NCBI RefSeq assembly: GCF_002082565.1 | Contig: NZ_CP020562.1 | Coordinates: 1,984,001 to 2,048,000, forward strand | Direction of reading: 5' to 3' | DNA length: 64,000 bases | Source of the DNA: Halomonas sp. GT | GTDB taxonomy: Bacteria; Pseudomonadota; Gammaproteobacteria; Pseudomonadales; Halomonadaceae | Shown: positions 18,565-27,516 of the stretch, piece after piece | How the letters are laid out: every line of letters starts with the position of its first letter | Numbering within the stretch: position 1 is the stretch's first letter | The notes under the pieces: model-generated | The model's input: only the letters and a program-made list of their open reading frames with translations | Databases searched by the model: none | Told to the model about the DNA's origin: nothing | Position numbers and translations under genes: made by a program

Positions 18565-19974
18565 TTACTTATCATGATCAAGCGCTTCACCTGGCAACAC
18601 TTCTTTGCCAGCAAAGTAGTCACGAGTAAGTTTAAATACTACCGGAGAAAGCAGCGCTAGGGCGATCAAGTTCGGAATAGCCATCATGGCGTTAAAGGTG
18701 TCGGCCATCAGCCAAATAAAACCTAGCTGCGCGATAGCGCCCAGCGGGATTGCCAGCACGAATAACACGCGATATAGCATAATCGAACGTGTACCGAACA
18801 GGAACTGACAGCACTTCTCGCCATAAAAAGACCAGCCAAGAATCGTGGTGAACGCAAACACAGCCAGGGCAACTGCAACGATCTGGTTACCAAAACCGGG
18901 CAATGCAGCATCGAAAGAAAGAGCCGTCAGCGATGCGCCCGCCTCACCATCAATCCATACCGTGGAGGTCAAAATAACCAGTGCAGTAATGGTACAAACG
19001 ATGATGGTATCAATGAAAGTGCCCAGCATGGCGATGAGACCTTGGCGAACCGGGTTTTTGGTCTGCGCTGCTGCGTGTGCAATTGGCGCACTACCTAAAC
19101 CTGCTTCGTTAGAGAAAATACCGCGTGCTACACCAAACCGAATAGCAGCCATCACTGCCGCGCCAGCAAAGCCACCCGCAGCTGCCATCGGATTAAAGGC
19201 GTAATAGAAAATCAAACCAAACGCTTCACCAATTTGGCTTGCGTTAACAATCAGTACTAATAGTCCAGCAACCACGTAAGCAATACCCATGATGGGCACT
19301 AGCTTACCAGCCACTTTGGCTATGCGCTTAATGCCGCCCAGGATAACAGCCCCCGCCAGCACCATGATGATCACACCGGTTAGCCAATGCGGAACACCAA
19401 AGGTGGAGTCCATGGCATCCGCCACAGAGTTAGACTGTACGGTATTACCGATTCCGAAAGCCGCTACCGCCCCAAAGAATGAGAACAACCCTCCTAACCA
19501 GAGCCATTTCTTACCGAGGCCATTTTTTATATAGAACATCGGGCCACCGACGTGGTAACCAGTGCTGTCGGTTTCACGGTAACGCACAGCAAGAACAGCT
19601 TCAGCAAATTTAGTCGCCATCCCCACTAACGCAGTGATCCACATCCAAAACACCGCGCCTGGACCACCAAGTGCAATTGCCGTTGCCACACCCGCGATAT
19701 TACCTGTGCCAATCGTCGCGGATAGCGCCGTCATTAATGCATCAAAGGGCGAAATCTCTCCGTCTTTTTCAGCAGACACTTGATCAGTGTCTGCTTTGCC
19801 AGGCTTAGGGGCGCGACCTTGCCACATTAGCTTGAAACCCACACCGAGCTTTCTAATCGGCATCAGTTTCAAGCCAATCTGTAAGTAAATACCCACACCT
19901 AGCAGTAGGACCAACATTATCGGGCCCCAAACGACACCGTTAATTGCCCCTAGGAGGTTAGTTAATGTTTCCAC
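18565..19974 (-). CDS. AgcS-family sodium:alanine/glycine symporter
   Basis: The 469-residue inner-membrane protein has about ten hydrophobic helices. Typical AgcS segments include SPFDALMTALSATIGTGNI, PGAVFWMWITALVGMATKF and FSNEAGLGSAPIAHAAA. The family couples uptake of alanine or glycine to Na+. The start is GTG with AAGGAG 6-7 bases before it. Its place between gcvT and gcvH suggests that glycine is the physiological substrate here (inference from context). Confidence 0.92.
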   Translation of the reverse strand: METLTNLLGAINGVVWGPIMLVLLLGVGIYLQIGLKLMPIRKLGVGFKLMWQGRAPKPGKADTDQVSAEKDGEISPFDALMTALSATIGTGNIAGVATAIALGGPGAVFWMWITALVGMATKFAEAVLAVRYRETDSTGYHVGGPMFYIKNGLGKKWLWLGGLFSFFGAVAAFGIGNTVQSNSVADAMDSTFGVPHWLTGVIIMVLAGAVILGGIKRIAKVAGKLVPIMGIAYVVAGLLVLIVNASQIGEAFGLIFYYAFNPMAAAGGFAGAAVMAAIRFGVARGIFSNEAGLGSAPIAHAAAQTKNPVRQGLIAMLGTFIDTIIVCTITALVILTSTVWIDGEAGASLTALSFDAALPGFGNQIVAVALAVFAFTTILGWSFYGEKCCQFLFGTRSIMLYRVLFVLAIPLGAIAQLGFIWLMADTFNAMMAIPNLIALALLSPVVFKLTRDYFAGKEVLPGEALDHDK

Positions 19975-20384
19975 GCGTTTCTCCTTACCCTGTTGATTAG
20001 CTCGTTTATTATGGGTACCGGGCAGTCAGGCTGCCTTGTTTATTGCTGCTGTCGCATCAAGCGTTTCCACCATAGCGCGTCTCACGCTTTGAAAAAACGC
20101 ATGATTGGCATGTTTTACACCATTTTCCTAGTTCACATCCATTGTAATGTCGCAACTCAGCAGAGAAAGCATCTGTTTTTAAAAATCCTAGCAGATGTAA
20201 CGTATCAGGAAACTCAGAGATGCTTTTCTGCCACCATGAGGCGTTGAAGAAATTTGTTTCCGATTGGAAACACGTTAACATGTGTCATATATCGCCCCAG
20301 CCAGAGCTGGCCGATAGTCGCCAAGGCGAACGACAGGCGTTAGTATGTTCCTGTCCAGACAACTGTTTCATAAAGGGAATCATC
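19975..20384. promoter_or_regulatory. divergent control region agcS / gcvH
   Basis: About 410 bases between two divergent glycine genes. It holds a perfect 18-bp palindrome (20255-20272), a CATCTG/CAGATG stem near 20170-20196 and a TGTAACG motif at about 20195. I searched by eye for the glycine riboswitch core (CTCTCAGG, GAAGGAGCAA) on both strands and did not find it. Confidence 0.6.
20255..20272. promoter_or_regulatory. 18-bp palindromic operator candidate upstream of gcvH
   Basis: TGTTTCCGATTGGAAACA is a perfect inverted repeat (7-base arms, 4-base spacer). Its TGT-N12-ACA geometry resembles binding sites of TyrR/GcsR-type enhancer-binding regulators; GcsR is known to activate glycine cleavage genes in Pseudomonas. 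It sits 112 bases before the gcvH start. No sigma-54 promoter with correct spacing was found. Confidence 0.5.
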
Positions 20385-20774
20385 ATGAGCAATCTTCCTG
20401 CCAATCTTCGTTATGCCGAAAGCCACGAATGGGTTCTTGACCATCAAGATGGAACCGTCACGATCGGCATTACGGATCATGCCCAAGAAGCGTTGGGTGA
20501 CGTTGTTTTCGTTGAGCTGCCAGAAGTCGGTCAAACACTCAACAAAGGCCAAGAATTTGGCGTTATCGAGTCTGTTAAGGCTGCTTCTGACCTCTACTCG
20601 CCGGTTAACGGTGACGTTATCGAAGTCAACGAGGCGCTTGAAGATTCGCCTGAGACCGTCAATGAAGCACCTTATGAAGGTGGCTGGATCATGAAGGTGC
20701 GCCTGACAGACACGGCCCTTGAAGGGTTGTTAGACGCAGATGCTTATCAGGCAACACTTAGTTCAGACGATTAA
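20385..20774 (+). CDS. gcvH: glycine cleavage system H protein
   Basis: GcvH carries the aminomethyl group on a lipoyl lysine between GcvP, GcvT and the L protein. The 129-residue protein has the lipoylation site [14 protein letters not shown] and the family start [15 protein letters not shown] start at MSNLPANL because an AAGGGA site lies just upstream and the extension further up is not family-like. It is first in a gcvH-gcvP operon with a 77-base spacer that contains a hairpin. Confidence 0.98.
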   Translation: MSNLPANLRYAESHEWVLDHQDGTVTIGITDHAQEALGDVVFVELPEVGQTLNKGQEFGVIESVKAASDLYSPVNGDVIEVNEALEDSPETVNEAPYEGGWIMKVRLTDTALEGLLDADAYQATLSSDD

Positions 20775-20782
20775 TTAGTCGG

Positions 20783-20805
20783 AAAGCCTGCGTACAGCAG
20801 GCTTT
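20783..20805 (+). terminator. attenuating hairpin between gcvH and gcvP
   Basis: Perfect 9-bp arms AAAGCCTGC / GCAGGCTTT with a 5-base loop. Only a short T run follows, so it probably reduces rather than stops read-through into gcvP. Confidence 0.6.
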
Positions 20806-20851
20806 CTAGTTTCACCCTGCGCGGTTTTCTCATTACGTTCGGAACCCTCCC

Positions 20852-23746
20852 ATGCCATTTGAAACACGCCGTTTGGCCGAACTGGCCGACCATGATGCTT
20901 TTATCAAACGCCACAATGGGCCTAGCCCCGCTGATGTCGACACCATGTTAAAAGCGCTCAATATGCAGCGCATGGAAGATCTTATTGAGCAAACCGTGCC
21001 AAGCGATATCCGCCTTGGCCGTGAGTTAGCCCTGGACGACCCACGCAGCGAAGCAGAAGCTTTAGACTATTTAAGCCAGCTGGCGCGCCAGAATCGAGTA
21101 GCTAAAAGCTATATCGGGCAAGGCTATTACGGCACTCACATGCCGGCGGTCATTCAGCGTAACGTGCTAGAAAATCCGGGCTGGTACACCGCTTACACGC
21201 CTTATCAGCCTGAAATTTCTCAAGGTCGACTAGAAGGCCTGCTTAACTTCCAGCAAGTCATTATGGATTTAACCGGCATGGAGCTTGCCAATGCTTCATT
21301 GCTGGATGAAGCGACCGCCGCCGCGGAAGCGATGGCACTGTGTAAGCGCAGCAATAAGAAAAGTAAGTCAACCACCTTCTTTGTTGCCGATGATTTATTT
21401 CCGCAAACGTTAGACGTTATTAAAACTCGCGCGGAGTTTTTTGGCTTTGAGCTTATCAGTGGCCCAGCTGAAACGCTGGCAGACCACGATGTGTTTGGCG
21501 CCCTAGTGCAATACCCTTCCGCCAGTGGCAACATCACCGACATTTCTCCCCTATTAAGTGCTGCCAAAGAACGTGGCATCATGACGTGCGTTGCCACGGA
21601 TCTATTAAGCTTAGTATTGCTGAAAGAGCCAGGAGCAATGGGCGCTGATATCGTCGTCGGTAACTCCCAGCGTTTTGGTGTCCCCATGGGTTTTGGTGGC
21701 CCACATGCTGCCTTCTTTGCCACCTCCGACAAACTAAAACGCTCTATTCCTGGCCGCATTATTGGTGTGTCTAAAGATAGCCGCGGTAACACTGCATTGC
21801 GTATGGCCATGCAAACCCGCGAGCAGCATATCCGCCGCGAGAAAGCGACTTCCAATATTTGTACTGCGCAGGCCTTGCTAGCAAATATTGCTGGCTTCTA
21901 CGCCACCTACCATGGTGCAGAAGGTCTTCGCAAAATTGCAGGCCGCGTGCATCGCCTCACTACTTTATTAGCGGAAGGCCTTAAGCAAGGTGGGGTAACG
22001 TTAGCGAACGACAGCTGGTTTGATACACTCCGCCTAACTCAAATAGATGCGGGTAAAATTCATGGCCGCGCCATGACCCATGATATCAACCTTCATTACT
22101 TCGCCAATGGCGATGTGGGCATCAGCCTGGATGAAACGACAACGGCTCACGACGTCGCGACGCTGTTTGATGTTTTGTTAGGCGATGAGCACGGCTTGTC
22201 TGTCGCAACGCTCGATGGGCAGGTCATTAGTGACGCCATCAGCGGCATTCCCTCGAAGTATCGGCGTGAAAGCAGCTTTTTGGAACACCCCACGTTTACC
22301 CGTTATCGCAGCGAAACAGAGATGCTGCGTTACTTGAAACGCCTAGAGAACAAGGACCTTTCCTTGGCTCATGCCATGATCCCGTTGGGTTCGTGCACCA
22401 TGAAGCTAAACGCTACTAGTGAAATGATTCCGATCTCCTGGCCTGCGTTTGCTCACCTCCACCCATTCGCCCCTCGCGATCAAGTGGCCGGCTATCATCA
22501 AATGATTGATGAGCTAGCCGCCTTCTTAGTGGAAGTGACGGGTTATGACCATATCTCCATGCAACCTAACTCAGGTGCCCAGGGTGAATATGCGGGGCTG
22601 CTAGCCATTCGTCGTTATCAGGCAGCACAAGGAGAAGCTCATCGTGATGTGTGCTTAATCCCCAGCTCTGCCCACGGCACGAACCCAGCGTCTGCAGCCA
22701 TGCTAAGCATGGACGTTGTCGTGGTTGAGTGTGACGCCAACGGCAACATTGACTTGGATGACCTAACGCGTAAAGCCGAGCAGCACAGTGATCGCCTCTC
22801 CGCAGTAATGATCACCTATCCCTCTACCCACGGTGTATTTGAATCCCATGTTCGCAAGGTTTGCGAGGTAGTACATCAGCATGGCGGCCAAGTGTATGTG
22901 GATGGAGCCAACATGAATGCTCAAGTGGGTTTGACGCGGCCCGGCGACTTCGGTGGTGATGTCTCGCACCTCAATCTGCACAAAACATTTTGTATACCCC
23001 ACGGTGGTGGCGGCCCGGGGATGGGGCCCATTGGTGTTAAAGCCCACCTTGCCCCCTTCGTTTCCAATCACGTGGTTACGCCTATTAATGGTGTCAACCC
23101 AGAAAACGGTGCTGTCTCCGCCGCTGCATTTGGTAGCGCGTCAATTCTGCCCATCTCTTGGGCTTACATTAAGATGATGGGGGCACGTGGGCTTCGAGAA
23201 GCCACCGAACTAGCTATTCTTAATGCTAACTATATCGCCAAGCGATTAGAGAGTGCTTATCCCATTCTGTACCGTGGCAAAAACGGCAATGTTGCCCACG
23301 AATGCATCATTGATATTCGCCCGCTCAAGAGTGCTTCCGGTATCAGTGAAGAAGATATTGCTAAGCGCCTGATGGACTACGGCTTCCATGCGCCGACTAT
23401 GTCGTTCCCTGTGCCAGGCACATTAATGATCGAGCCCACAGAATCTGAGTCGCTCTACGAAATTGACCGATTCTGCGATGCCATGATCGCGATTCGAGAT
23501 GAAATTGCACGCGTTGAAGAGGGTGAATGGCCGCTGGATAACAACCCGTTGGTAAATGCTCCTCATACACAAGCGGACTTGATGGATAACGAGTGGCAAC
23601 GTCCTTATGACCGCAAGCTGGGCGCCTTCCCAACAGAAGCTGTTGCTGCGTCGAAGTATTGGCCTGCGGTTAACCGTGTTGATAACGTATTCGGTGATCG
23701 GCAGCTCATCTGCTCTTGCCCTAGCATTGATGAATATCGCCGCTAA
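20852..23746 (+). CDS. gcvP: glycine dehydrogenase (decarboxylating), P protein
   Basis: This PLP enzyme decarboxylates glycine and loads the remaining aminomethyl group on GcvH. The 964-residue length marks the single-chain homodimeric type. The N-terminal half has [14 protein letters not shown] and [13 protein letters not shown]. The C-terminal half has [13 protein letters not shown] and the PLP lysine in HLNLHKTF followed by the glycine loop [11 protein letters not shown]. The sequence is complete and uninterrupted. Confidence 0.98.
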   Translation: MPFETRRLAELADHDAFIKRHNGPSPADVDTMLKALNMQRMEDLIEQTVPSDIRLGRELALDDPRSEAEALDYLSQLARQNRVAKSYIGQGYYGTHMPAVIQRNVLENPGWYTAYTPYQPEISQGRLEGLLNFQQVIMDLTGMELANASLLDEATAAAEAMALCKRSNKKSKSTTFFVADDLFPQTLDVIKTRAEFFGFELISGPAETLADHDVFGALVQYPSASGNITDISPLLSAAKERGIMTCVATDLLSLVLLKEPGAMGADIVVGNSQRFGVPMGFGGPHAAFFATSDKLKRSIPGRIIGVSKDSRGNTALRMAMQTREQHIRREKATSNICTAQALLANIAGFYATYHGAEGLRKIAGRVHRLTTLLAEGLKQGGVTLANDSWFDTLRLTQIDAGKIHGRAMTHDINLHYFANGDVGISLDETTTAHDVATLFDVLLGDEHGLSVATLDGQVISDAISGIPSKYRRESSFLEHPTFTRYRSETEMLRYLKRLENKDLSLAHAMIPLGSCTMKLNATSEMIPISWPAFAHLHPFAPRDQVAGYHQMIDELAAFLVEVTGYDHISMQPNSGAQGEYAGLLAIRRYQAAQGEAHRDVCLIPSSAHGTNPASAAMLSMDVVVVECDANGNIDLDDLTRKAEQHSDRLSAVMITYPSTHGVFESHVRKVCEVVHQHGGQVYVDGANMNAQVGLTRPGDFGGDVSHLNLHKTFCIPHGGGGPGMGPIGVKAHLAPFVSNHVVTPINGVNPENGAVSAAAFGSASILPISWAYIKMMGARGLREATELAILNANYIAKRLESAYPILYRGKNGNVAHECIIDIRPLKSASGISEEDIAKRLMDYGFHAPTMSFPVPGTLMIEPTESESLYEIDRFCDAMIAIRDEIARVEEGEWPLDNNPLVNAPHTQADLMDNEWQRPYDRKLGAFPTEAVAASKYWPAVNRVDNVFGDRQLICSCPSIDEYRR

Positions 23747-23793
23747 TACTCAACACATACGCTCTTAAGCAGACAAGGTATCCTTGTCTCTTA

Positions 23794-23836
23794 AACGCCC
23801 TTGGCGCTCGTTATTCGGGCACCAGGGGCGTTTTTT
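23794..23836. terminator. terminator of gcvP, overlapping the end of the convergent LysR gene
   Basis: Stem AACGCCCTTGG / CCAGGGGCGTT (one mismatch) followed by T6. A second smaller perfect hairpin AGACAAGG-TAT-CCTTGTCT lies just before it at 23771-23789. The longer stem includes the stop codon of the LysR gene. Confidence 0.8.
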
Positions 23837-24713
23837 CTTGCTGGCGTTGGTGATGAAAACCATCCAATAGCTTTTCATAACGTTTCGGCAAGACTGAGTC
23901 TCGTCGGCGCAGCAGATAAAGCACTTCGTTAATTCCTTGGGGGAGTGCCAGCGCTTTAACTTGTCGCTGCCAGGGAGACGTTTCTAACACCAAGCGTGAG
24001 ACAACGGTAAAACCCAGTCCGCGCGCGACCGCATCCAGCACCATGCTGACTTCGTTAGTAAAACCCTGATGACGAAAATGCGTCATAGATCGAAACTCGT
24101 CTGGATAGTTGGCGCGCAGCAATGCATTAGCATGATTAATGCCGTCGTAGTAATTAAGAAAACCAATGCCCATCAGGTCGGTTAGCGTGCTGCCAGCAAA
24201 ATCAGCAGGCACCACTAAGCATAATGGCTCTTTATGCCATACCGTGCAGGTCAGTTCGGTATGGTTGACCTGCTCAGTCACGATGCCAATATCGTAGCGG
24301 CCTTCAAGCAGGTCATTAACAATTTCGTGATTAAAAGCAAAACTGTAATTGACTGTTAAATTGGGGTGCATCTGCTGCTGGCCAAGAATAAAAGGATAAA
24401 ACATCAGCCCGACACTTCCTGGGGATGCAATCCGGCATTCACCGCTATCCAGTGAATCATCATCTAAACCATGGCGAAACTGTTCATGCTCGGCAAATAG
24501 CTTCAACGCATAATCATAAGCCCTTCGCCCAGACTCCGTTAGCGTAAAACTTCTCCCCTTTCTCTCTATCAGCGGTTTATCTAAATAACTTTCTAACTTG
24601 CGGATATGCTGGCTGACGCCAGGCTGCGTCATCTCCAAACGGCGCGCAGTTCGTGTGAAACTCCCCGTTTCCACTAACGTTATAAACGTCCGAAAATACT
24701 GGGCATTAAACAT
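23811..24713 (-). CDS. LysR-family transcriptional regulator
   Basis: A 300-residue LTTR with HTH region MFNAQYFRTFITLVE / TARRLEMTQPGVSQHIRKLE and an effector-binding domain. The start at MFNAQ gives the standard family N-terminus; the open frame extends 31 codons further without homology. It is divergent from ppnN across 176 bases and convergent with gcvP. The target is unknown: ppnN is possible by position, and gcv control is not excluded. Confidence 0.9.
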   Translation of the reverse strand: MFNAQYFRTFITLVETGSFTRTARRLEMTQPGVSQHIRKLESYLDKPLIERKGRSFTLTESGRRAYDYALKLFAEHEQFRHGLDDDSLDSGECRIASPGSVGLMFYPFILGQQQMHPNLTVNYSFAFNHEIVNDLLEGRYDIGIVTEQVNHTELTCTVWHKEPLCLVVPADFAGSTLTDLMGIGFLNYYDGINHANALLRANYPDEFRSMTHFRHQGFTNEVSMVLDAVARGLGFTVVSRLVLETSPWQRQVKALALPQGINEVLYLLRRRDSVLPKRYEKLLDGFHHQRQQEKTPLVPE

Positions 24714-24889
24714 AATAAAGCGCCATCTTGACTTGCCACCGTGTGCTCTCAACGAAAGCACAGGGTAGCACAATACGACTATTAAACGGACGCTAAGGCC
24801 AGGCACTACCCTTATTGCTTGAATTCAGTTAGCAGAGGCCGTGATAGTATGTGGTTTTGTTAACAATATGATTAGGGACAGCCAGACTA

Positions 24890-26272
24890 ATGACGCAACT
24901 CCCAGTACCGCGCGCCACCATTTCCAGCATTATTTCCCCGGAAGGAAGCCTCGAAGTGCTTTCCCAGCATGAGGTTAACCGCTTAAAAAGCACGTCTAAA
25001 AGTGGCTTGCATGACCTGCTACGCCGCTGTGCACTTGCGGTACTTAATTGCGGCAGCCCAACAGATGATAGTTTGGCCATTATGGAGGCCTATAAAGACT
25101 TTGATATTGAAGTCCTACAGCAAGACCGCGGCATCCGTCTTAAGCTAACCAATGCTCCCGCCGAAGCCTTTGTTGACGGACGTATGATTCGTGGTATACG
25201 TGAACACTTATCATCAATTCTTCGCGACATAGTTTATGTTTACAACGAAATTCAACACCACAAGCGGTTTGATTTAACCACGGGTGAAGGCACAACTAAC
25301 GCAGTGTTTCATATCCTGCGCAAGGCTGGCACGCTGAAGCCTGGACGTGACCCAAGTTTGGTAGTGTGCTGGGGTGGCCACTCGATTTCCAGAGAAGAGT
25401 ATGAATACACCAAGGACGTTGGTTATCACCTTGGCTTGCGAGATCTAGACATCTGCACCGGCTGCGGTCCTGGTGCCATGAAGGGCCCCATGAAAGGGGC
25501 TAACGTTGCCCATGCAAAACAGCGCCGTAAAGATGGTCGCTATTTGGGTATTTCTGAGCCTGGTATCATTGCAGCCGAAGCACCCAATCCAATCGTTAAC
25601 GAGCTGGTTGTCATGCCAGACATCGAAAAACGGCTCGAAGCATTCGTGCGTTTAGGGCACGGTATTATTGTTTTCCCCGGAGGTGTGGGTACTGCAGAAG
25701 AAATTCTTTACCTTCTAGGAATTCTGCTTCATCCAAGTAATCACGATATTCCTTTCCCACTCGTGTTTACCGGCCCAGCTGATTCAGCCGAGTACTTCCA
25801 GAAAATAGATGAATTCTTAGTTTATACGTTGGGCGAAGATATCCGCCGCTATTACACAATTATCACCGGCAATCCAGTGGCCGTCGCACGCAAAATGCGT
25901 GAAGAAATTGACGAGATCGCAGACTTCCGCCGCAAGCACCAGGACGCTTTTTACTATAACTGGCGTCTTACCATTGCGCGTGACTTTCAGGCCCCCTTCG
26001 AGCCCACCCATGAAGCTATGCGCGGTCTCGCGCTTCATCGTCAGCAACCTACCCATGAACTAGCGGCTAACTTGCGTCGTGCCTTTTCTGGCATTGTGGC
26101 AGGTAACGTTAAAGAGCCGGGCATTCGAGCAATTGAAGCCCATGGGCCTTTTGAGTTAACCGCTGAACCAGAGCTTATGCAGCGCTTAGACGAGCTATTA
26201 ACCTCATTTGTCGCCCAAGGACGCATGAAACTTGATGGGCAAGCTTATACGCCCTGCTATGTTCTAAGATAA
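24890..26272 (+). CDS. ppnN: nucleotide 5'-monophosphate nucleosidase (PpnN/YgdH, LOG family)
   Basis: PpnN hydrolyses purine and pyrimidine nucleoside monophosphates to base plus ribose-5-phosphate and is a (p)ppGpp target in E. coli. The 460 residues match the long PpnN form. An N-terminal regulatory domain is followed by the LOG catalytic core with the GCGPGAMKGPMKGA segment and the signature PGGVGTAEE near residue 265. It has a long helical C-terminal extension. It is preceded by AGGGA and stands alone. Confidence 0.95.
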   Translation: MTQLPVPRATISSIISPEGSLEVLSQHEVNRLKSTSKSGLHDLLRRCALAVLNCGSPTDDSLAIMEAYKDFDIEVLQQDRGIRLKLTNAPAEAFVDGRMIRGIREHLSSILRDIVYVYNEIQHHKRFDLTTGEGTTNAVFHILRKAGTLKPGRDPSLVVCWGGHSISREEYEYTKDVGYHLGLRDLDICTGCGPGAMKGPMKGANVAHAKQRRKDGRYLGISEPGIIAAEAPNPIVNELVVMPDIEKRLEAFVRLGHGIIVFPGGVGTAEEILYLLGILLHPSNHDIPFPLVFTGPADSAEYFQKIDEFLVYTLGEDIRRYYTIITGNPVAVARKMREEIDEIADFRRKHQDAFYYNWRLTIARDFQAPFEPTHEAMRGLALHRQQPTHELAANLRRAFSGIVAGNVKEPGIRAIEAHGPFELTAEPELMQRLDELLTSFVAQGRMKLDGQAYTPCYVLR

Positions 26273-26342
26273 CTAATTTAGCAATATTAGTATCTATCAG
26301 GCACAGCCAATTTGCTGTGCCTGATCCGCTAGGGAACTCACT

Positions 26343-27068
26343 GTGATTATTGCTTTTTTAACGCTAGTTGCAGCAGGCATCGTCAAAGGTGCAATCGGTT
26401 CTGGCGTACCAGTCATCGTCGTACCTGTACTCACTATGCTTTACGACGTGAAGCTGGCTATTGCCGTGTTGATTGCGCCCAATTTGTTCAGCAATGTTTT
26501 ACAAGTATGGCAATATCGGCACCATCTGTTACCGCTGCGCTTTCTCGCCGCCTTCTCTCTATCAGGTGGATTAGGCATTGTGCTGGGCACATGGGGCTTA
26601 GTCGTGCTATCACCCACTCTTTTATCGCTCGGCGTGGCGGCATCGATCGTGCTCTATTTAGTTATCAAGATAGCTAGGCGAACGCTCGCCCTTCCTTTCG
26701 CTACTGCAAACCGCATCGTGTTGCCCGTCGGTTTGCTCGCTGGCGTTCTGCAAGGCGCGGCGGGGATGTCAGCACCCGCGTCTGTGACGTTTTTAAACGC
26801 AATGCAGTTAGAGCGTCGCGTGTTTATCGGCTCTATCTCTGTTTTTTTTGTTGCCATCACCTGCGTGCAAATACCCGCGCTGCTGAGTGCAGAAATACTT
26901 ACACTGGAACGCACACTTTATAGTTTTATAGCACTATTCGTTATTCTCGCTGCCATGCCGATCGGCGCACAGCTCGGCAAACGCCTGCCACACCGTTGGT
27001 TTGATAATCTCATTATGCTGTTACTGGCAGGAATTGCAGTCAAAATTATTGTAGATGCTGCGCTTTAA
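26343..27068 (+). CDS. TauE/SafE-family membrane permease
   Basis: This 241-residue inner-membrane protein has about seven to eight helices and the two family repeats. The first has GIVKGAIGSGVPVI; the second has GLLAGVLQGAAGMSAPA. The family exports sulfite or organosulfur/carboxylate anions; the substrate here is unknown. It starts at GTG after a TAGGGAAC site and lies 70 bases after ppnN. Confidence 0.88.
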   Translation: MIIAFLTLVAAGIVKGAIGSGVPVIVVPVLTMLYDVKLAIAVLIAPNLFSNVLQVWQYRHHLLPLRFLAAFSLSGGLGIVLGTWGLVVLSPTLLSLGVAASIVLYLVIKIARRTLALPFATANRIVLPVGLLAGVLQGAAGMSAPASVTFLNAMQLERRVFIGSISVFFVAITCVQIPALLSAEILTLERTLYSFIALFVILAAMPIGAQLGKRLPHRWFDNLIMLLLAGIAVKIIVDAAL

Positions 27069-27192
27069 ACGATGACTACCGCCTCACTGGGCAGGAATGG
27101 TGTCTAGGCGCTACACTGATGAGGTAATCGTTACACCTTGTCCAGGCGTCAATAACAAGGTGCTAACTACCACCAAGGAAAGGATAACTAGT

Positions 27193-27393
27193 ATGGAAAT
27201 GATTGACCAACTGCGGGATGGAAAAACCAAGGCGTTCGCCAAGCACTGCTTTGAACGCTACTCCCCAGAAGAGCTGAATGCTGCCTCAGAAGGGTCGCCG
27301 GATCAGGATGAAATGGCGCACTGGGATATTACCGCAGGCCAATGGGAGGAAGCTGTCGCAGCGGCTCTTGCTGATCACAAAGCGCAAGGTTAA
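27193..27393 (+). CDS. small acidic hypothetical protein (66 aa)
   Basis: I do not recognise a family. The 66-residue protein is soluble and acidic (MEMIDQLRDGKTKAFAKH..., then a Glu/Ala-rich C-terminal helix WEEAVAAALADH). An AAGGA site 9 bases upstream supports the ATG. A strong inverted repeat follows, so it forms a small independent unit. A second ATG two codons in could also be used. Confidence 0.65.
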   Translation: MEMIDQLRDGKTKAFAKHCFERYSPEELNAASEGSPDQDEMAHWDITAGQWEEAVAAALADHKAQG

Positions 27394-27420
27394 ATAAGCG
27401 CTACCAACGAGCCCATATAA

Positions 27421-27461
27421 AACGCCACCTACAGCGGTTTTCAGTTGCTGTAGGTGGCGTT
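27421..27461. terminator. bidirectional terminator hairpin
   Basis: Perfect 15-bp arms AACGCCACCTACAGC / GCTGTAGGTGGCGTT around an 11-base loop, between the small plus-strand gene and the convergent ATPase gene. Confidence 0.85.
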
Positions 27462-27484
27462 TAGTCTGTGCCTTAGCGTTGCTC

Positions 27485-27516
27485 AGTTTGTGCTTAACTT
27501 AGTTTGTGCTTAACTT
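27485..27516. repeat. 16-bp tandem duplication at the ATPase stop codon
   Basis: AGTTTGTGCTTAACTT occurs twice back to back. On the minus strand one copy encodes the last residues and most of the stop of the ATPase and the second copy follows the stop. Confidence 0.9.

Noticed and set aside
20255..20272. parS-like centromere site
   Set aside because: The ParB site has a 4-base centre between TGTTTC and GAAACA; here the centre is 6 bases, so spacing is wrong.
20290..20330. sigma-54 promoter upstream of gcvH (TGGCC...TCGC)
   Set aside because: The GG-to-GC distance is one base too short and the flanks do not fit.
19975..20384. glycine riboswitch
   Set aside because: Core motifs were not found on either strand by eye; only a weak AAACTCAGAG word is present.
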